A stretch of DNA of 64,000 bases from Myotis daubentonii (lineage: Eukaryota > Chordata > Mammalia > Chiroptera > Vespertilionidae), in the NCBI RefSeq assembly GCF_963259705.1, contig NC_081842.1, positions 88,900,433-88,964,432 of the forward strand, read 5' to 3'. This document shows, piece after piece, positions 39,417-51,749 of the stretch. The number at the start of each line of letters is the position of its first letter. Position 1 is the first letter of the stretch. The position numbers and the translations under genes are program-made. The notes below the pieces were generated by a model that saw only the letters and a program-made list of their open reading frames with translations, made no database searches and had not been told where the DNA came from.

Positions 39417-39813
39417 CTAGAGGCCCAGTACATGAAAATTCATGCACTGGGGATGGTCCCTCAGCCCAGCCTGCGCCCTCTCACAGTCCAGGACCCCTTG
39501 GGGGATGTCCGCCTGCCAGCTTAGGCCCGCTCCCCATGCTTAAGACATCCCTCTCGCAGTCTGAGAGACCTCTCTCCTTACCGCCCACCTGCTTGATGTT
39601 CCTTCGTGCTGCTTCGGAGTCTGGAGAGCCTCCTGCCACTGCTACTGTGCTCACCTGGCTTCTGGCTGAGCAGTGCTACCACTGTGGGAGCACACTGACC
39701 ACAGGGGACAGCTCCTGTGTTGAGCATCTGCCCCCTGGTGGTCAGTGTGCGTCATAGCGACCAGTTGTTCTGCTGTTTGGTTGATTTGAATATTACCCTT
39801 TTATTGTATAGGA
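39417..39813 (-). mobile_element. HeliBat Helitron, reverse, 397 bp
   Basis: Follows the previous one after 6 bp: CTAGAGGCCCAGTACATG hairpin end, right end TTTTATTGTATAGGA. Confidence 0.92.
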
Positions 39814-41768
39814 TGTTTTATTTAATATTATTTTATATATTTTACGTAGTCATGAACTATTGTAAATTCATATTTCAAAAACCATTCTGTTAGTCATGCT
39901 AAGCATTGTTTGGTGGGTGTGGGAAAATAGAGATGAAAGAATTAAGGGAGGAGGAATGCAGAGAATTAAGAAGCAACTGCATAAAATCATTTGAGGATGG
40001 TGGCTATAGATACTGGATCTGGAGATGACTTATAGATTTAAAAGCTATTTAGGCTTTAACATTTGCAGGATTTGATGACAAATTACAAATGAAAGGTGAG
40101 GGAGAATGGGGAGTACAATATAATTTCAAAGTTTCTGACATGCAATACTGAATGAATGCAACAAAGAGAGTGCATGCTATTTTTCTGCTCAGGGCCTATA
40201 AGCAATTAACTTTTAGAACAATTGAAACATTGATGCTCCTTGGACATCTAAGTGGAGGTGCCAACTAGGCTGTTGGAAACGCCCCTCTGGAACCTGGAGG
40301 ACAAGTCTGGAAAGAAGTTGCCCACAGAAAGGGACACGGTTCCCTAAGGCACAATTAGTCCTTGATAAATCAGCGCTTTCGGTCCAGACCTTATTTTCAA
40401 CTTTGAGTGGTTTATTAAGCCAAAGACCTATCATAATCCTCCTGAGTAGCACTCCCTTTCTATCAAGGGATAATTTCTTGATATTTAGACTTCAGAAATG
40501 TAACCTAACTAATTTATTCACCTTCTACCTATCTAGTCTACACATGGAAAGTGTAAGAAAGTGAATCCTTAATTGATAAGTCCATTCCCTCCACTCACAC
40601 TGCAAAGTCTGTTCTGAGAGAGGATGGAGTTCCATAACAACGCTCCAGAAACATCCCATGTGAACAAATAATCAGCTGTGTTTTTTTATGAAGTCATAGC
40701 CATTCTGTAATACACAATGTTATATTTACTTTTCCAATGTGATGATTAACTATATGTGCCATCTGGGCAGGGCTAAGGGATGCCCGAATAATGGTAAACA
40801 TTATTTCTGGGTGTGTCTTTGAGAGTCTCTGCAGAAGATATTAACTTTTGAATCAGTGGACTGAGTAAAGATCACCCTCCCCCATGAAGGTGGGCATTGT
40901 CCTATCCACTGAGAGCCTGAATAGAACAAAAAGGTGAAGAAATATAAAACATGAATAAGAAAAGAATACATTGTAATCAGACCAATGGCTATCTTATTTT
41001 TATAGAACTTAATAAACCCACAAAAATTTAACAGTGTTTTACTCCTATTTTCTCTTTAAAACTAAGAAACTAAGAGAATATATTAAGATATAGCAATAAA
41101 TTTAACTTAGAGGAAATTTTACTAATTTGAAAACCAAATGTCTATAAATCTATATCACTATACTAGAAACAGCTCTTTAATTTTATTTTCAAGATAGGAA
41201 TGCTGATAAGATAGAAGAACTATTAAGTTACTTCATAAATCATCATGCCAATAAAAAAATAATGAAGAGATACTTAAGAATTCTGTGCTTTAGATCAGTA
41301 AGAGTTATTAGATTCTACAAAAATATATTAAAGTTTCATTACTTGATACCTAGCTTGACATTTTTAGAAAATTGAACAGTACCGAACAATAATATTATCA
41401 TTTTTCTTATTCATGCATTTTTCACTTTAGTGTGCTTTGTGTCCTAAATTATTTTGAATTGTATCTTCAGATTTATTTCATTGTTTTTAAAAATCATAAT
41501 GTAGTTGTTACTTGAATACCACCAACATCTCTTCTATCAATATTTTTGGTTTTAATTAGGACCAGAAATTATCATTGAAACTTAAAAGCATTAAAATACA
41601 TTGCTATAAAACTTAGAGATCTATTTAACTTGAATTGTTTCAGTCACTCTCAAATATTCATTAATTTATTCAGTCATTAAAAATACTTACTGAATATCTA
41701 CTATGTGGTAGGAACTGTTCTAATAGTATTTATAAAAACAAAAAATTCACTATCATTTATATACACTA
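39814..41768. other. Intergenic DNA with old repeats; no gene
   Basis: 40050-40400 resembles an old interspersed repeat I cannot name. 40735-40945 is the reverse partner of the repeat at 38375-38575. 41640-41760 resembles the complement of an L2 3' end (TTACTGAATATCTACTATGTGG). No coding gene. Confidence 0.5.
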
Positions 41769-41890
41769 CTAGTAGCCTGGTGCACAAATATCGTGCCCTG
41801 GGGTAGGGGAGAAAAGGGGCCCCTCAGTCTGGCCTTCTCCCTCTCCAATCTGAGACCCCTCAGGGAATGTCCAACTGCCTGTTTGTGCCC

Positions 41891-41998
41891 ACACTTTTAA
41901 CAGATAACAGCTCCATTGTTGTTTCTTTCTTATGCTTAAAACCATTGGAATTAGCAGGTATTCAAAGTGTGTATACATTTTTGGGGGGCACCCTGTAT
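41891..41998 (-). mobile_element. Mariner-type MITE fragment inside the Helitron
   Basis: The complement begins ACAGGGTGCCCCCC then AAAAATGTATACACAC, a mariner terminal repeat next to TA at 41997-41998. The far end (CACACTTTTAACAG) keeps only the inner part of the opposite repeat, so one end is lost. Confidence 0.65.
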
Positions 41999-42717
41999 AT
42001 CTCTAGTCAGCGGTGAAAGAAACCAACAGCAGATTTGGAAGCCCCAGACAGGGAACCTCGTTCACTCCCCACCTGTCTCCCCACTTCACTTTCCACCTTC
42101 GTGGGCAGCAGGAGAATCAACGTTTTCTCTCATTAATTCAGAAAAGCACGGCCTGTCACCCGCTGCCCGGCAGGAGTGCGCTAGGCCCCAAGCAAGCGAG
42201 GCTCAGTCAGGGCAGCCTTCGCTCATGGGTGCTGGCACCCAAAGTGCACATTCCTCCTCTACAGTCGCCCCGACTATCCCACTGTTTCACTGAGAGGACA
42301 GAACTCGTTGCCTTCTCTGGGTTCTTGATCTTGAACGCTGACCGAAGGCACCTCAGTGAGGGCCGCCCGTGCCCACCAGGTGTGTCTGTCTGCACCTGCT
42401 CCTGCCTCAGCACCTGCATTAACCCCCCAGAGGTGATTTTGTAACTGCACTGGCCTCCGTGGGAACAGGGCATCACCACTCCGCCCTCTCACTGTCATCT
42501 CACAGGCGCCCACCCTCAGCACCCAGAACACCCAGACACTCTCCAAAGGACGTGAGCGCATCAGAGGGGATGTGTGCACATCCTGTGGGGGTGTTAGGCA
42601 TGCTGGGTTGATGGAAGTGCGGTGGAGAGGCAGGGGGAACTTGTTCACGCCTTGGTTTGTAACTGTTGCAGGCGTGGGAGGGTGACAGTGTGCTGGGGGA
42701 TGTTTGCATGCCGGGGG

Positions 42718-42756
42718 CTGGGGGGAGGCGGGGGGGAGGCGGGGGGGGGGGGGGTG
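42718..42756 (+). repeat. G-rich tract
   Basis: Runs of 6, 7 and 14 G separated by AGGC or similar, then GTGTGTGG. Could form a G-quadruplex. Confidence 0.8.
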
Positions 42757-42847
42757 TGTGGTGCGCACACCAGAGGCCTCTGGCTTTGCAGATCCGCAAA
42801 CCCCCATAGTGCGGCCAGGAGGACATCAGTCTGGCCCGCCATGGTGG

Positions 42848-43023
42848 CTGTCCCCGCGATCCTGCACCTTCTGGGCCAGGAGTCGGATCTTGCGCAGCCA
42901 CTCCTGGGCACTGATGGCCTGCAGGCGCTACTTCAGCTCAGCCTGCAGGCTCCGCTTGGCGCACTCACAGCTGTCACCACCGCCATGTGTGGAGTACAGG
43001 CCGCCCTCCTCAGGCCTGCCTCC
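42848..43023 (-). pseudogene. Exon-like captured fragment, unidentified
   Basis: On the minus strand, the Helitron's own sense strand, one frame reads about 58 residues of ordinary protein composition: GLYSTHGGGDSCECAKRSLQ, AELK, a TAG stop (42930-42928), then RLQAISAQEWLRKIRLLAQK followed by VQDRGDS. The amphipathic Leu/Gln/Lys/Arg pattern suggests a coiled-coil helix. I do not recognise the parent gene. High GC and protein-like content in a Helitron fit exon capture; chance cannot be excluded without a search. Confidence 0.5.
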
Positions 43024-43138
43024 CCTGTCCAGAGGCTCTCTGCGCTGCTCACCTGCCTAGAGTGGCTGGGGCTGGGCAGAAGCCAGGCGTCCTGCCCTGC
43101 CCAACTTCAGCCGATCTGCCCCTGTGCGAGCTGATGCC

Positions 43139-43470
43139 CCGCCTGGCAGGGTCACAGATCCCTGTCTTGGTCCCGTGGATAGCCTCAAGCACTGCCCCCT
43201 ACCCAGCAGGGTCACAAATCCAGGTCCCGGGATAGCAGACAGCTTCAAGCGCTGCCCCTCGCCAGCCAGGACATGGATCTGGGTCCCAGACCGCCGACAG
43301 CCTCAAGCAGTGCCCCCCGTCTGGCAGAGTCACAGATCCGGGTTCGGAACAATGGACAGCCTCCCGAGGTGCCCTCCGCCTGCCAGGAAATGGATCCGGG
43401 TCCGGACCGTGGACAGCCTCAAGCATTGCCCCCCACCCAAAAGGTCACAGATCTGATCCTGGACAGCGGA
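43139..43470. repeat. Minisatellite, about 60-bp unit, 5-6 copies
   Basis: Repeated theme: CTGGCAGGGTCACAGATCC, GGTCC, GTGGACAGCCTCAAGC, then GCCCCCCACC. Units diverge by perhaps 15-30 percent. It lies inside the large Helitron. Confidence 0.85.
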
Positions 43471-44152
43471 CCGCCTTGTCCGCTGCTGCCCGCCTTCAGT
43501 ATGCAAATTAGCCGCCATCTTGTTGCTTCAGGGTGGGGGGTCCCGCTTGGGTGATGGCCAGCCTGGATGAGGGGATGAGGGGATGATGGCTGTTTGCAGC
43601 TGGTCACACCCCCTTCAGGGTGGGGGTCCCCACTGGGGTGTTTGACTAGTCTGGGTGAGGGGATGATGGCTGTTTTCAGGCTGGCGGGTGACTGAAGCTC
43701 CCAGCCTCTCCTTTTTTTCTTTTCCTTTATTTTTTATTCTGGGATTTATTTACCTTCTATGGCTGTCACTGGAGCTGAGAGCCAGCTTTAGCTCTGAGGC
43801 TCGGCTCCATCTCTGAAAGCAGGGATCTGGGTTTGTTTGGGTTCTATAATTGTAACACTGTTGCGGTCCTGCTTGCTCCAGCTCTGATGGCTGAAAGCAG
43901 GTTTCTGGAGTTTGTTTAGGTTCTATAATTGCAACATAGTTGCTTAGAGTGCAAGCTCAGAGGCCAGCAGCCGCAGGAGGGGAACCTTGGCTTCCTCCAT
44001 CACTGGCACAAGCAAGCCTCCTGTTCGCGTCAGCTGCCTGGCTGCCGGCCGACATCTTGGTTGGCAGGTAATTTGCATATCACCCTGATTAGCCAATGGG
44101 AAGCGTGTCGGAGGTATGGTTAATTACCATGTTTGTCTATTATTAGATAGGA

Positions 44153-44439
44153 TAACTTTGAAATTCATCTAAGAAAAACTTTAAGCTACTTTAACATCTA
44201 TTGAGCAATGCCATTTAAATGATGCCAAATAATTACTATTTTATTTTGTTTAATATCTTATATATAACTGTTCATTGAAGAACTGAATTTGGAGCAATTT
44301 TAAGTTTTAATGTGGTCAAATTTATCAGTCTTTATATCCCTCCCAAAATGCTTTATAATCTTCTCTTACAATGTTTTCATATTTTATGACTGGGTCATCT
44401 TCCTTATTTTTTTAGTATTTTTCTTTCATCTTAATTTTT
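44153..44439. other. Intergenic DNA, no gene
   Basis: AT-rich; nothing recognised. Confidence 0.5.
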
Positions 44440-44642
44440 TTAAAAATATGATTTTTTTGATTCTTTGAGAGAGAGGAAGGGAGATGGGGAGAGAGAGAGA
44501 AAAATGTTGATTGGTTGCCTCTCTTACGCATCCTGATCTGGGACGGAACCCTAAACCTGGGCATGTAACCTGATCAGGAATCAAACTGTGACCGCCTGGT
44601 TCATGGGTTGACCCTCAACCACTGAGACACACTGGCCGGGCC
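44440..44642 (-). mobile_element. Older bat tRNA SINE
   Basis: GAGAGAGGAAGGGAGATGGGGAG body, then the complement of a tRNA head ending ACTGAGACACACTGGCCGGGC. Diverged from Ves. Confidence 0.8.
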
Positions 44643-45659
44643 CCTTTGACCAGTTTTAATTGCCAGGTTATCCCAAAATAAAACCTTCAAATAAGCTCTG
44701 CTGATTTACATCAAGCTTTGACAGCAGCTGTAACAGTGTTATAATAATAGCAGAGATGAAAAGCTGACAGGGAGAACACAAGTTTCCTGTATGAGACTAT
44801 TAAAGTAAGTATTTTTTGACTTTGTATTCTAATCTCTCACTGTTAGAGCCTTACCTATTTTGAACTCTGGTGTCTATATGTTTCAGTGAAATTGGATATG
44901 TTGTGGAAATTGATGTTGCAGTGTGAAAATTATGAATTCAAGTTCAAGGTCACCAATAGATATTGTCACTTATAGAAGATAGTGACTTACCTTGCTCTGA
45001 CCAGGGAATGGTCAAATGAGACAAAATATTATTCCCATAATTTTCCTGTAAATAGAGCATAGCTTTATAAAGAACACTTATATTTAGCTCCCCTCTCTCC
45101 CAACTTGAAACTTTTAAATCAACTAGTCCCCATTCATCTCTCAAAATCTCAAAACTGGGAATGGTTTTGTTTTCCCATCTGCCATGAATCATCAGAGATC
45201 AGTTCCATCTAAGAAATCTTCTCTGTGACACACAAACTCTATTTGGAAAACAAACTTAATTGCAAAGCACCAATTTGTCTTGATAGTCATTATCTGTGAG
45301 TGTTTATTACTGTTCCAGAAAATTATATTACAATGTTCTTTTAATTATCTTCCTGAAGATACACCTCATTTCCTGACAACAACTGGAAAACATCCAAATA
45401 ACTACCAGCCATAATTATGATATGCTACTTACTTATTCAGAAACTCCTGCAGTTATTCATAGTCACTGAGAATTTATTAACTTCAGTTTCAAATAGTCAC
45501 ATCTTCCTCACCTTATCCATAAAATATGAGAGTAGATCATATATGTGTGAAAATTGATGAATTTATTTATGGTTCATATAAAGTTGTTTTGGAAACTTGT
45601 TTTTCAATTGACTTCCAATTTGCATTAATAACTAATGTACTAATATATATCTATCTCTG

Positions 45660-45734
<75 letters not shown>

Positions 45735-45857
45735 ATGGACAGGTTATTTTGCATTTCATTTATAGGAGATATTCTAGGTAAATAAGTATATAATTGGTTA
45801 AAGAAGAAAGTCCCCCACAGGATCCTGAACATTTCTCTGTCTGTGAGAAAAGGAATA
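44643..45857. other. Intergenic DNA, no gene
   Basis: AT-rich. A (CT)n then (AT)n microsatellite lies at 45651-45732. No coding gene. Confidence 0.6.
45651..45732. repeat. (CT)n(AT)n microsatellite
   Basis: CT tract to 45704 then AT tract to 45732. Confidence 0.95.
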
Positions 45858-46157
45858 TCCTATATAATAAAAGGCTAATAAGCAAATTGTCCCCTCGGGA
45901 GTTCGACCAGGAGACCGGGAGTTCGATTGCTCGCTATGACATGAGCTGACCACCAGGGGGTGGCACGGAACATGGCGGGTGACCAATGGTGGAGGCGGCA
46001 GGGTGCTGAGGGAGCAAGGGAAGGAGGAGATGTGGAGGCCAGGAGGCCAGGAACTGTGTGGTGGAGGCGCGTGGGTGGCAAGAGAAGAAGGAGGTGGGGA
46101 ACCTGATCAGCCCTGATTGCTGGCCTGGTGCACAAATTTCATGCACCAGGCCTCTAT
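45858..46157 (+). mobile_element. HeliBat Helitron
   Basis: TCCTATATAATAAAAGGCTAA start, GTGCACAAATTTCATGCAC hairpin, end GGCCTCTAT (CTAG changed to CTAT). Confidence 0.9.
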
Positions 46158-47542
46158 TTAAAGAAATAATATAATATAGGAAGAAGAAAAATATGATAGT
46201 TAGAGAATGAATAGAAGACATTCTCCCTCTTAAGAAATTAGAGATTGCCGGTTTTGAGAGTTAGTGGAACATGTAGGCATATATGTGAGACAGCCAGAGG
46301 CCTGCAGAGTATTTTTTGAATATCAGAGTGTTCAACCATGTTACTCCATGGGCTTTAGTGTAGTCAAGCAGAAGCCCAGAGAGAATTATAGCCACAACAT
46401 CAGAACTCACGCAAGATCAGGTTGTGCACAGGAGGAAAGGGGCATGTTATATAATTTTTATATACTGAACCATTTATTGAGCAAGCCCATGATAAATGGT
46501 AGCTTTTACTCTGATTGGTGAAAAGAATTCTTGGAGTAAGTGCAGCTCTGGATGCTTCCAACAGGGGGAAGCAGACCCTTTCATAGCGGGGGTGGCAGAT
46601 TTTTAAAGGCGGCCCATTTGCAACCAGCAATTAGCAGGGACATGGTTTGTTGGTATACCCGAATTATTACCCAAACATGACTGTACTAACTCAACTTTTT
46701 AATCTTCCTTCTGTAGGCATTTATTTCTTCAACCTACATTCCTTTAGTTAAATCTGATGGAGGCAGTAAATATTTTAGGAGCAGCACATGGAGGCACACA
46801 AAGTAGAATATATTATTCTAGTCTAGTCTATAACACATCCTCAGTTCATGGTTTATACTCCTGACTTCCTATTGAGTCTGGACCCTGGAACCACAGACTA
46901 CATGGCAGGCAGCCCCAAATCTGTGCATGGCACAGACATGTGGGAGGTACAAACATAATATTGAGACCCTCACAGCTTGCCTTTCTAGCATGTCTGTGGC
47001 TATGCCCTTTGTTTTCTCTTTGGTTTTGTCCAGTTGCAAGAAGGAGAGCTGGCAAAGGTTACCTAGCCATATTTATTTACTCAGAATTATAAATTTATCG
47101 TTAAGCCTAGTTGGCAAGTGGAGCTGCTGCTGTCCACCTGCCCTGTCTAGAGCCAGGTGTTAGATTTCTCCCAGGTAAACTGAGATCAGTGAACATTGCT
47201 GGGTTTTGTATAGAGACTCAATCTCATCACTCCGTGTCTGAAACCTCAATTTGGACTTGACAACCAGCTTAGAATAATGGATAAATAAATATTATCAGCA
47301 CCCTTTGGAGTAATAATGAACTTTAACCCTTGAATTTATAACTTTGTAGTTTCCCAGGTATCTTTCTAGAATTATTTATTATCTTATGGATGATATTTGT
47401 TATTATCATTGTATTGTTGGTTTCTTTGTTCTTTTTGGTCTATGACTCTAATAGTTTAGAATAGCCTTATAGTCTTATTTGGAAAACAAAAAATGAACCA
47501 CTATTTAGGACCATTGGGCATGCTACTTATATGGAGTTTTAA

Positions 47543-47545
<3 letters not shown>

Positions 47546-47597
<52 letters not shown>
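47546..47597. repeat. (GT)n microsatellite
   Basis: About 26 perfect GT units. Confidence 0.97.
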
Positions 47598-47598
<1 letters not shown>

Positions 47599-48339
47599 TG
47601 CATGGGCACATGAGAGAGAGCGAGAACAAGAGATCATTTTTGAAGATGCAACCAATGGTTAGCGGCACTTGGAAGACTGACGGGAGATAGCATGTACCAA
47701 GTTGGGTAGGAAGTGAGCCAGATGAACCTGAAGTTGCATGGATGCCACATGCTAATGTGAACAGAAGAGATCACACCAAAGCTGGCAGAGGAAGTTTGAG
47801 ATGGAGTTGTAGTTCCACTGCGTACAGTGATGCGCTATGAACATTGCCCATTGTGGAGACTTTGAAAGTAGTGCCCTTAGAGTTTTGCAGAGTGCAAACC
47901 TCTTAACTACATATGGTGATACTGGACATAACAAGTGACAAAAAGAACTTCAAGGAACTTTTCAAAATGAGATTTTGGGATTATATAACTTCACATGTGA
48001 TAAGGACCTGAAGTATTCAGTTTGGATAATAGAACAATGACCACAGAATTCTGGAAATTTCAGAGTGCTGACACTTGCTGTGCTCTTTGTCCTATCAACT
48101 AAGTTTCCCCTCTGTGAGCTTACATTGCAATTTTGCAATCAGAACTGATTTCTATATCCCATTCTCTTAGTGAAAAAAAATGTTAATTTCATATATAGTT
48201 TCCTCTGTCTCTGGGTTTCTATGCCATATTCCTTTTACTGTTCCCTTGAAATAGTTCTTACCTTTCACTTCTTCTCCCCTAATAGCTGAGCCTCCTTCAA
48301 GCTAGGCTTGTATTCAATTCCATTGTTTGTCACAAAAGG

Positions 48340-48340
<1 letters not shown>

Positions 48341-48370
<30 letters not shown>
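48341..48370. repeat. (TA)n microsatellite
   Basis: About 15 TA units. Confidence 0.95.
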
Positions 48371-48375
<5 letters not shown>

Positions 48376-48671
48376 TTTTTTCTCAATAAGCACTTATTGC
48401 CTATTTACCACTACAAGTGGTAGGAAAGCCACTCTTCCCTGAGTGGTTATCTCTTCAATGTAAATTTTATTCTCTTCCACATTAAACAATAGATTCAGGA
48501 CTAATTTTTCCCATTAACTGAATTTAAGAATACTATATTATGCTTCTGTTTCTCAAAGAATACCTCAGTCTATGTGAGATGATTGAAAGGAGTTGGAGGT
48601 GTCCAAATTTATGTAAAATGATTAATATTTAGACTAATAGCTGACAGGCTATCTGTTTTTTGTTTGTTTTT

Positions 48672-48730
48672 TTAATCTTCACCCGAGGATATTTTCCCTT
48701 TGATTTTTAGAGAGTGGAAGGAATGGAGGG

Positions 48731-48766
<36 letters not shown>

Positions 48767-48918
48767 CAATGTGAGAGAGACACATCAATTGGTTGCCTCC
48801 TGCACACACCCCAACCAGGGCCAGGAATTGAACTTGCAAGCCAGGTACATGCCGTTGACTGGGAATCAAATCCAAGACCCTTTGGTGCTGCTCTAACCAC
48901 TGAGGACACTGGTCAGGG
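48672..48918 (-). mobile_element. Older bat tRNA SINE
   Basis: (GA)n-expanded body and the complement of a tRNA head ending ACTGAGGACACTGGTCAGGGC. Confidence 0.85.
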
Positions 48919-49929
48919 CAAGGCTGTCTGTTTTACCAAGTCTCTTACATTTTGTTACCTAGAAGAGATCACACATTAGCAAAACTGATTTTACTCCTAT
49001 GGCATATGTTCCTGGATTATTGGACTCCTACTTATTTTTCAAAACATTGCTGAGGCACCTTTGTACTTATATGTCCTCTCATGGTTTGTTCAACTTGTTT
49101 TGGAAATAAATGTTTGCTATACTTTCTGTAAAGGCTTGAGGGCAGTGACCTGAGGTTACTCACCACCATTCCCAGCAAACACTTGGCAGGTAGAAGGCAC
49201 TCAATAACTGTTTCCGGAATTGGATTGAATAGAGGAAAAGCTGAAGGCAGAAGCAGCCACAGAGCATTTCCTCTGTGCCTGTCCTCTATTTCACCATGTG
49301 TTTGTCTTTTAAACTTTCCCATAATTCTCTAACAATTCTGTAGAGTGAGTACCACTCAGAATGATTCAGACAGAAAACAATCGAAAATGGTTTTTCTTTA
49401 CTCAGCACATCTTGTCTTCTAGTGTTCAAAATTATTCATCTGTTGAAATAAATGAATAGTTTTTTCTCAGCTGACTCACTTTAAACAAATATTACCATCA
49501 CAAGTAAACAAGAGAAGGGTGGTAAAGGCTTTTTGGAGTTTATAAAGAAAAGATAATGGCAACATTATTTCCTTCACAAGAAAAGCAAACACTGGTAATA
49601 TTTGCAAAGATATTTTCTCACAGGACTAGAAATTATAAAAGTGATTACTTTAAAAAATACAAAGTTATATTCTTATGTGGTTTAAGCTATTTTGAAGTAC
49701 CAATATTGACACTTTACTTGGGAGAAAAACAGTGTAAAATATATTGCAGCTAACCTTAATGATAACACTACTCAAGAGTTAATAATAAAAAAGGTATTTT
49801 ATGATCTTCTCTAACAGTGGGCCATTCCTTAGCAGCCTGCATATATTGTACTTTCTTAACAAGAGTGGATAATTATTATAGAATTTAGGTAAATGTTTAC
49901 ATACTATAAATAGGGAAGCTCTTTTTTTT
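48919..49929. other. Intergenic DNA; L2-like 3' end near 49120-49240
   Basis: TTGAGGGCAGTGACC..., CACTTGGCAGGTAGAAGGCA and CTCAATAACTG fit an L2 3' end. The rest is unassigned, no gene. Confidence 0.5.
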
Positions 49930-50147
49930 TCTTGTCTAAATGTATTTTATTGACTTCCCACAGAGAGGAAGGGAGAGGGACAGAGAGTCAGAAACACCGA
50001 TGAGAGAGAAACATCGATCAGCTGCCCCCGCACACTCCCCGCTAGGGATGTGCCCGCAACCCAGGCACATGCCCTTGACCGGAATCGAACCTGGGACCCT
50101 TCAGTCTGCAGGCCAGTGCTCCATCCACTGAGCCAAACCTGTCAGGG
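49930..50147 (-). mobile_element. Ves SINE
   Basis: GAGAGGAAGGGAGAGGGACAG body, CCCTTGACCGGAATCGAACC (complement of box B) and a head ending CACTGAGCCAAACCTGTCAGG. Confidence 0.92.
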
Positions 50148-50302
50148 AAATAATGAAGCTCTTTAAAAAGAAAATCTGGTAATGCTAATGAAATATAAAT
50201 TGGTGGTGTATAGAAATAGATATTTGCCATTTGTGGTTACTCAAAACTTACTTTTTATTCATATTTTGATAGTTCATTGCATTATCACATTGTTAATTAC
50301 CT

Positions 50303-50501
50303 ATTTTTTTAAAATATCTTTATTGATTTAAGAGAGGAAGAGAGAGGGAGAGAGAGATAGAAACGGCAATGATGAAAGAGAAATCTGCATGCCCCACACT
50401 GGGGATTGAGCCCGCAACGCAGGCATGTGGCGTGACTGGGAATTGAACTGTGACCTCCTAGTTCATAGGTCGACACTAAACCACTGAGTCACTCCGGGCA
50501 G
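50303..50501 (-). mobile_element. Bat tRNA SINE with TSD
   Basis: TSD TTAATTACCT-like at 50293-50302 and TTAATTACCTT after 50501; tRNA head complement ends CACTGAGTCACTCCGGGCAG. Confidence 0.85.
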
Positions 50502-51749
50502 TTAATTACCTTTCCCCAAATAAGATAAAACTTTCTGCTAGTGCGAGTGTGTGGATATGTAACTAATGTATCACAAATGGACATATCCTAGCCAGAGTCT
50601 GAATTGGATGAGAGCGTCATGGGAAATGAGAGGGGCCTCACCTCTTGCTGCTGGCGTGGGTGGAGGCAGGGACCAGTGCCTCTGTCCCCTGCAGCAGCAG
50701 CATTGCCCTCAGTAGACCCGTTGTGCCCTGATGTTTAACAGATTATTTCTGGAAGCTCACCCTATGGTCTCTCTGCAATGCCATGAGAGTTCAAACATCC
50801 TTTAATGATTCTACTGATGCTCAAAGTTGTGGAATAGACTATCTGTCGTCTGCAAATAAGAAAATTATGTATTACTTAAAAATATTATATCTGGTGCGTT
50901 CACATACCCAGAAACCTGTACTGAATATTCATGGTGAATACTTATTGGTGATGATGAATATTATTAGCATGTTTGCTAAAACATAATTACATAGGCTTTA
51001 TTTTGCAAAATGTGTGCTTTTTATTTTCATCAATAGTAAAGTATATGCTCTATACTTAAATAGACCTCCATCTTTGCTAACAAAGATCCATGCAGTGTAA
51101 GGGTTATTTCTTTTAGAATTCTGATTTTAAAACCTCACTTAGCTATGCCAAAAAAATGTGCTTTCTGAAATCCCTGTAAGGATGAATATATGCATAAGCC
51201 AAACATTTTCTTTTCCATATCTCTTTTGGAACAAGTTCAGAAACATTTCTGTAGTCAAATACATCTGTCAGTTTCTTGACTACAAAAGGCAAAATTTATG
51301 GATTTCACCAAATCATTGCACAGTAAAATAAAAAAGATAAAGTAACCATAAAGTATGAAATGGTCTTTTATCAATTTAGTGCTCCATTATTCTTTGTCTT
51401 CAATTTTTTACTATCTACATAAGGATTTACTATTAAACAGTTATTTTTTTCTATAACATCTAAGAGTGAGAGATCATGACAAAATCAATATTTTTAATAT
51501 CATATTGCTCATCTTGCTGTCCCAACAAACTGAACTGCTTAAATTGTATTCTTTCTTTCTTTATTAGAATCATAAAGAGCTTAAGTTTTATTGGTTTATA
51601 AGCAAGATTGAAACATCTTCCTGACATTTTTTCCTCCATACCTCAAGGGCCCATAATTAAATTGATTAAACCCTTATGATGCATTCTCATTATTGATCCA
51701 TGTTTGGCCTTCCTTTAATTATTCCTTATTCATTTTTTTTATGATAATA
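50502..51749. other. Intergenic DNA, no gene
   Basis: AT-rich; nothing recognised. Confidence 0.5.

Larger units (their letters stand above)
41769..44152 (-). mobile_element. Large composite HeliBat Helitron (2.4 kb) with captured DNA
   Basis: Left (3') end CTAGTAGCCTGGTGCAC with hairpin; right (5') end TATTAGATAGGA. In Helitron orientation it reads: 5' end with conserved TGGCTAATCAG and ATGCAAATTA, a doubled segment with TTCTATAATTG (43820-43945), two roughly 85-bp repeats (43530-43700), a minisatellite (43139-43470), an exon-like fragment (42848-43023), a G-rich tract (42718-42756), about 700 bp of GC-rich unassigned DNA, and a mariner-type fragment. No Rep/helicase frame is seen. I treat it as one element because one 5' and one 3' end bracket it, but nested insertions cannot be excluded. 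Confidence 0.75.
46158..48669. other. Intergenic DNA, no gene
   Basis: Unique AT-rich DNA with (GT)n at 47546-47597 and (TA)n at 48341-48370. Short open frames carry no recognisable domain. Confidence 0.6.

Noticed and set aside
42274..42911. Pro-rich frames of 88-177 codons in the Helitron
   Set aside because: They overlap in several frames in a GC-rich tract, have homopolymer-like composition and no recognisable domain.
43139..43470. CRISPR-like array
   Set aside because: Units are contiguous, diverged and about 60 bp with no spacer-repeat pattern; this is a minisatellite in a mammal.
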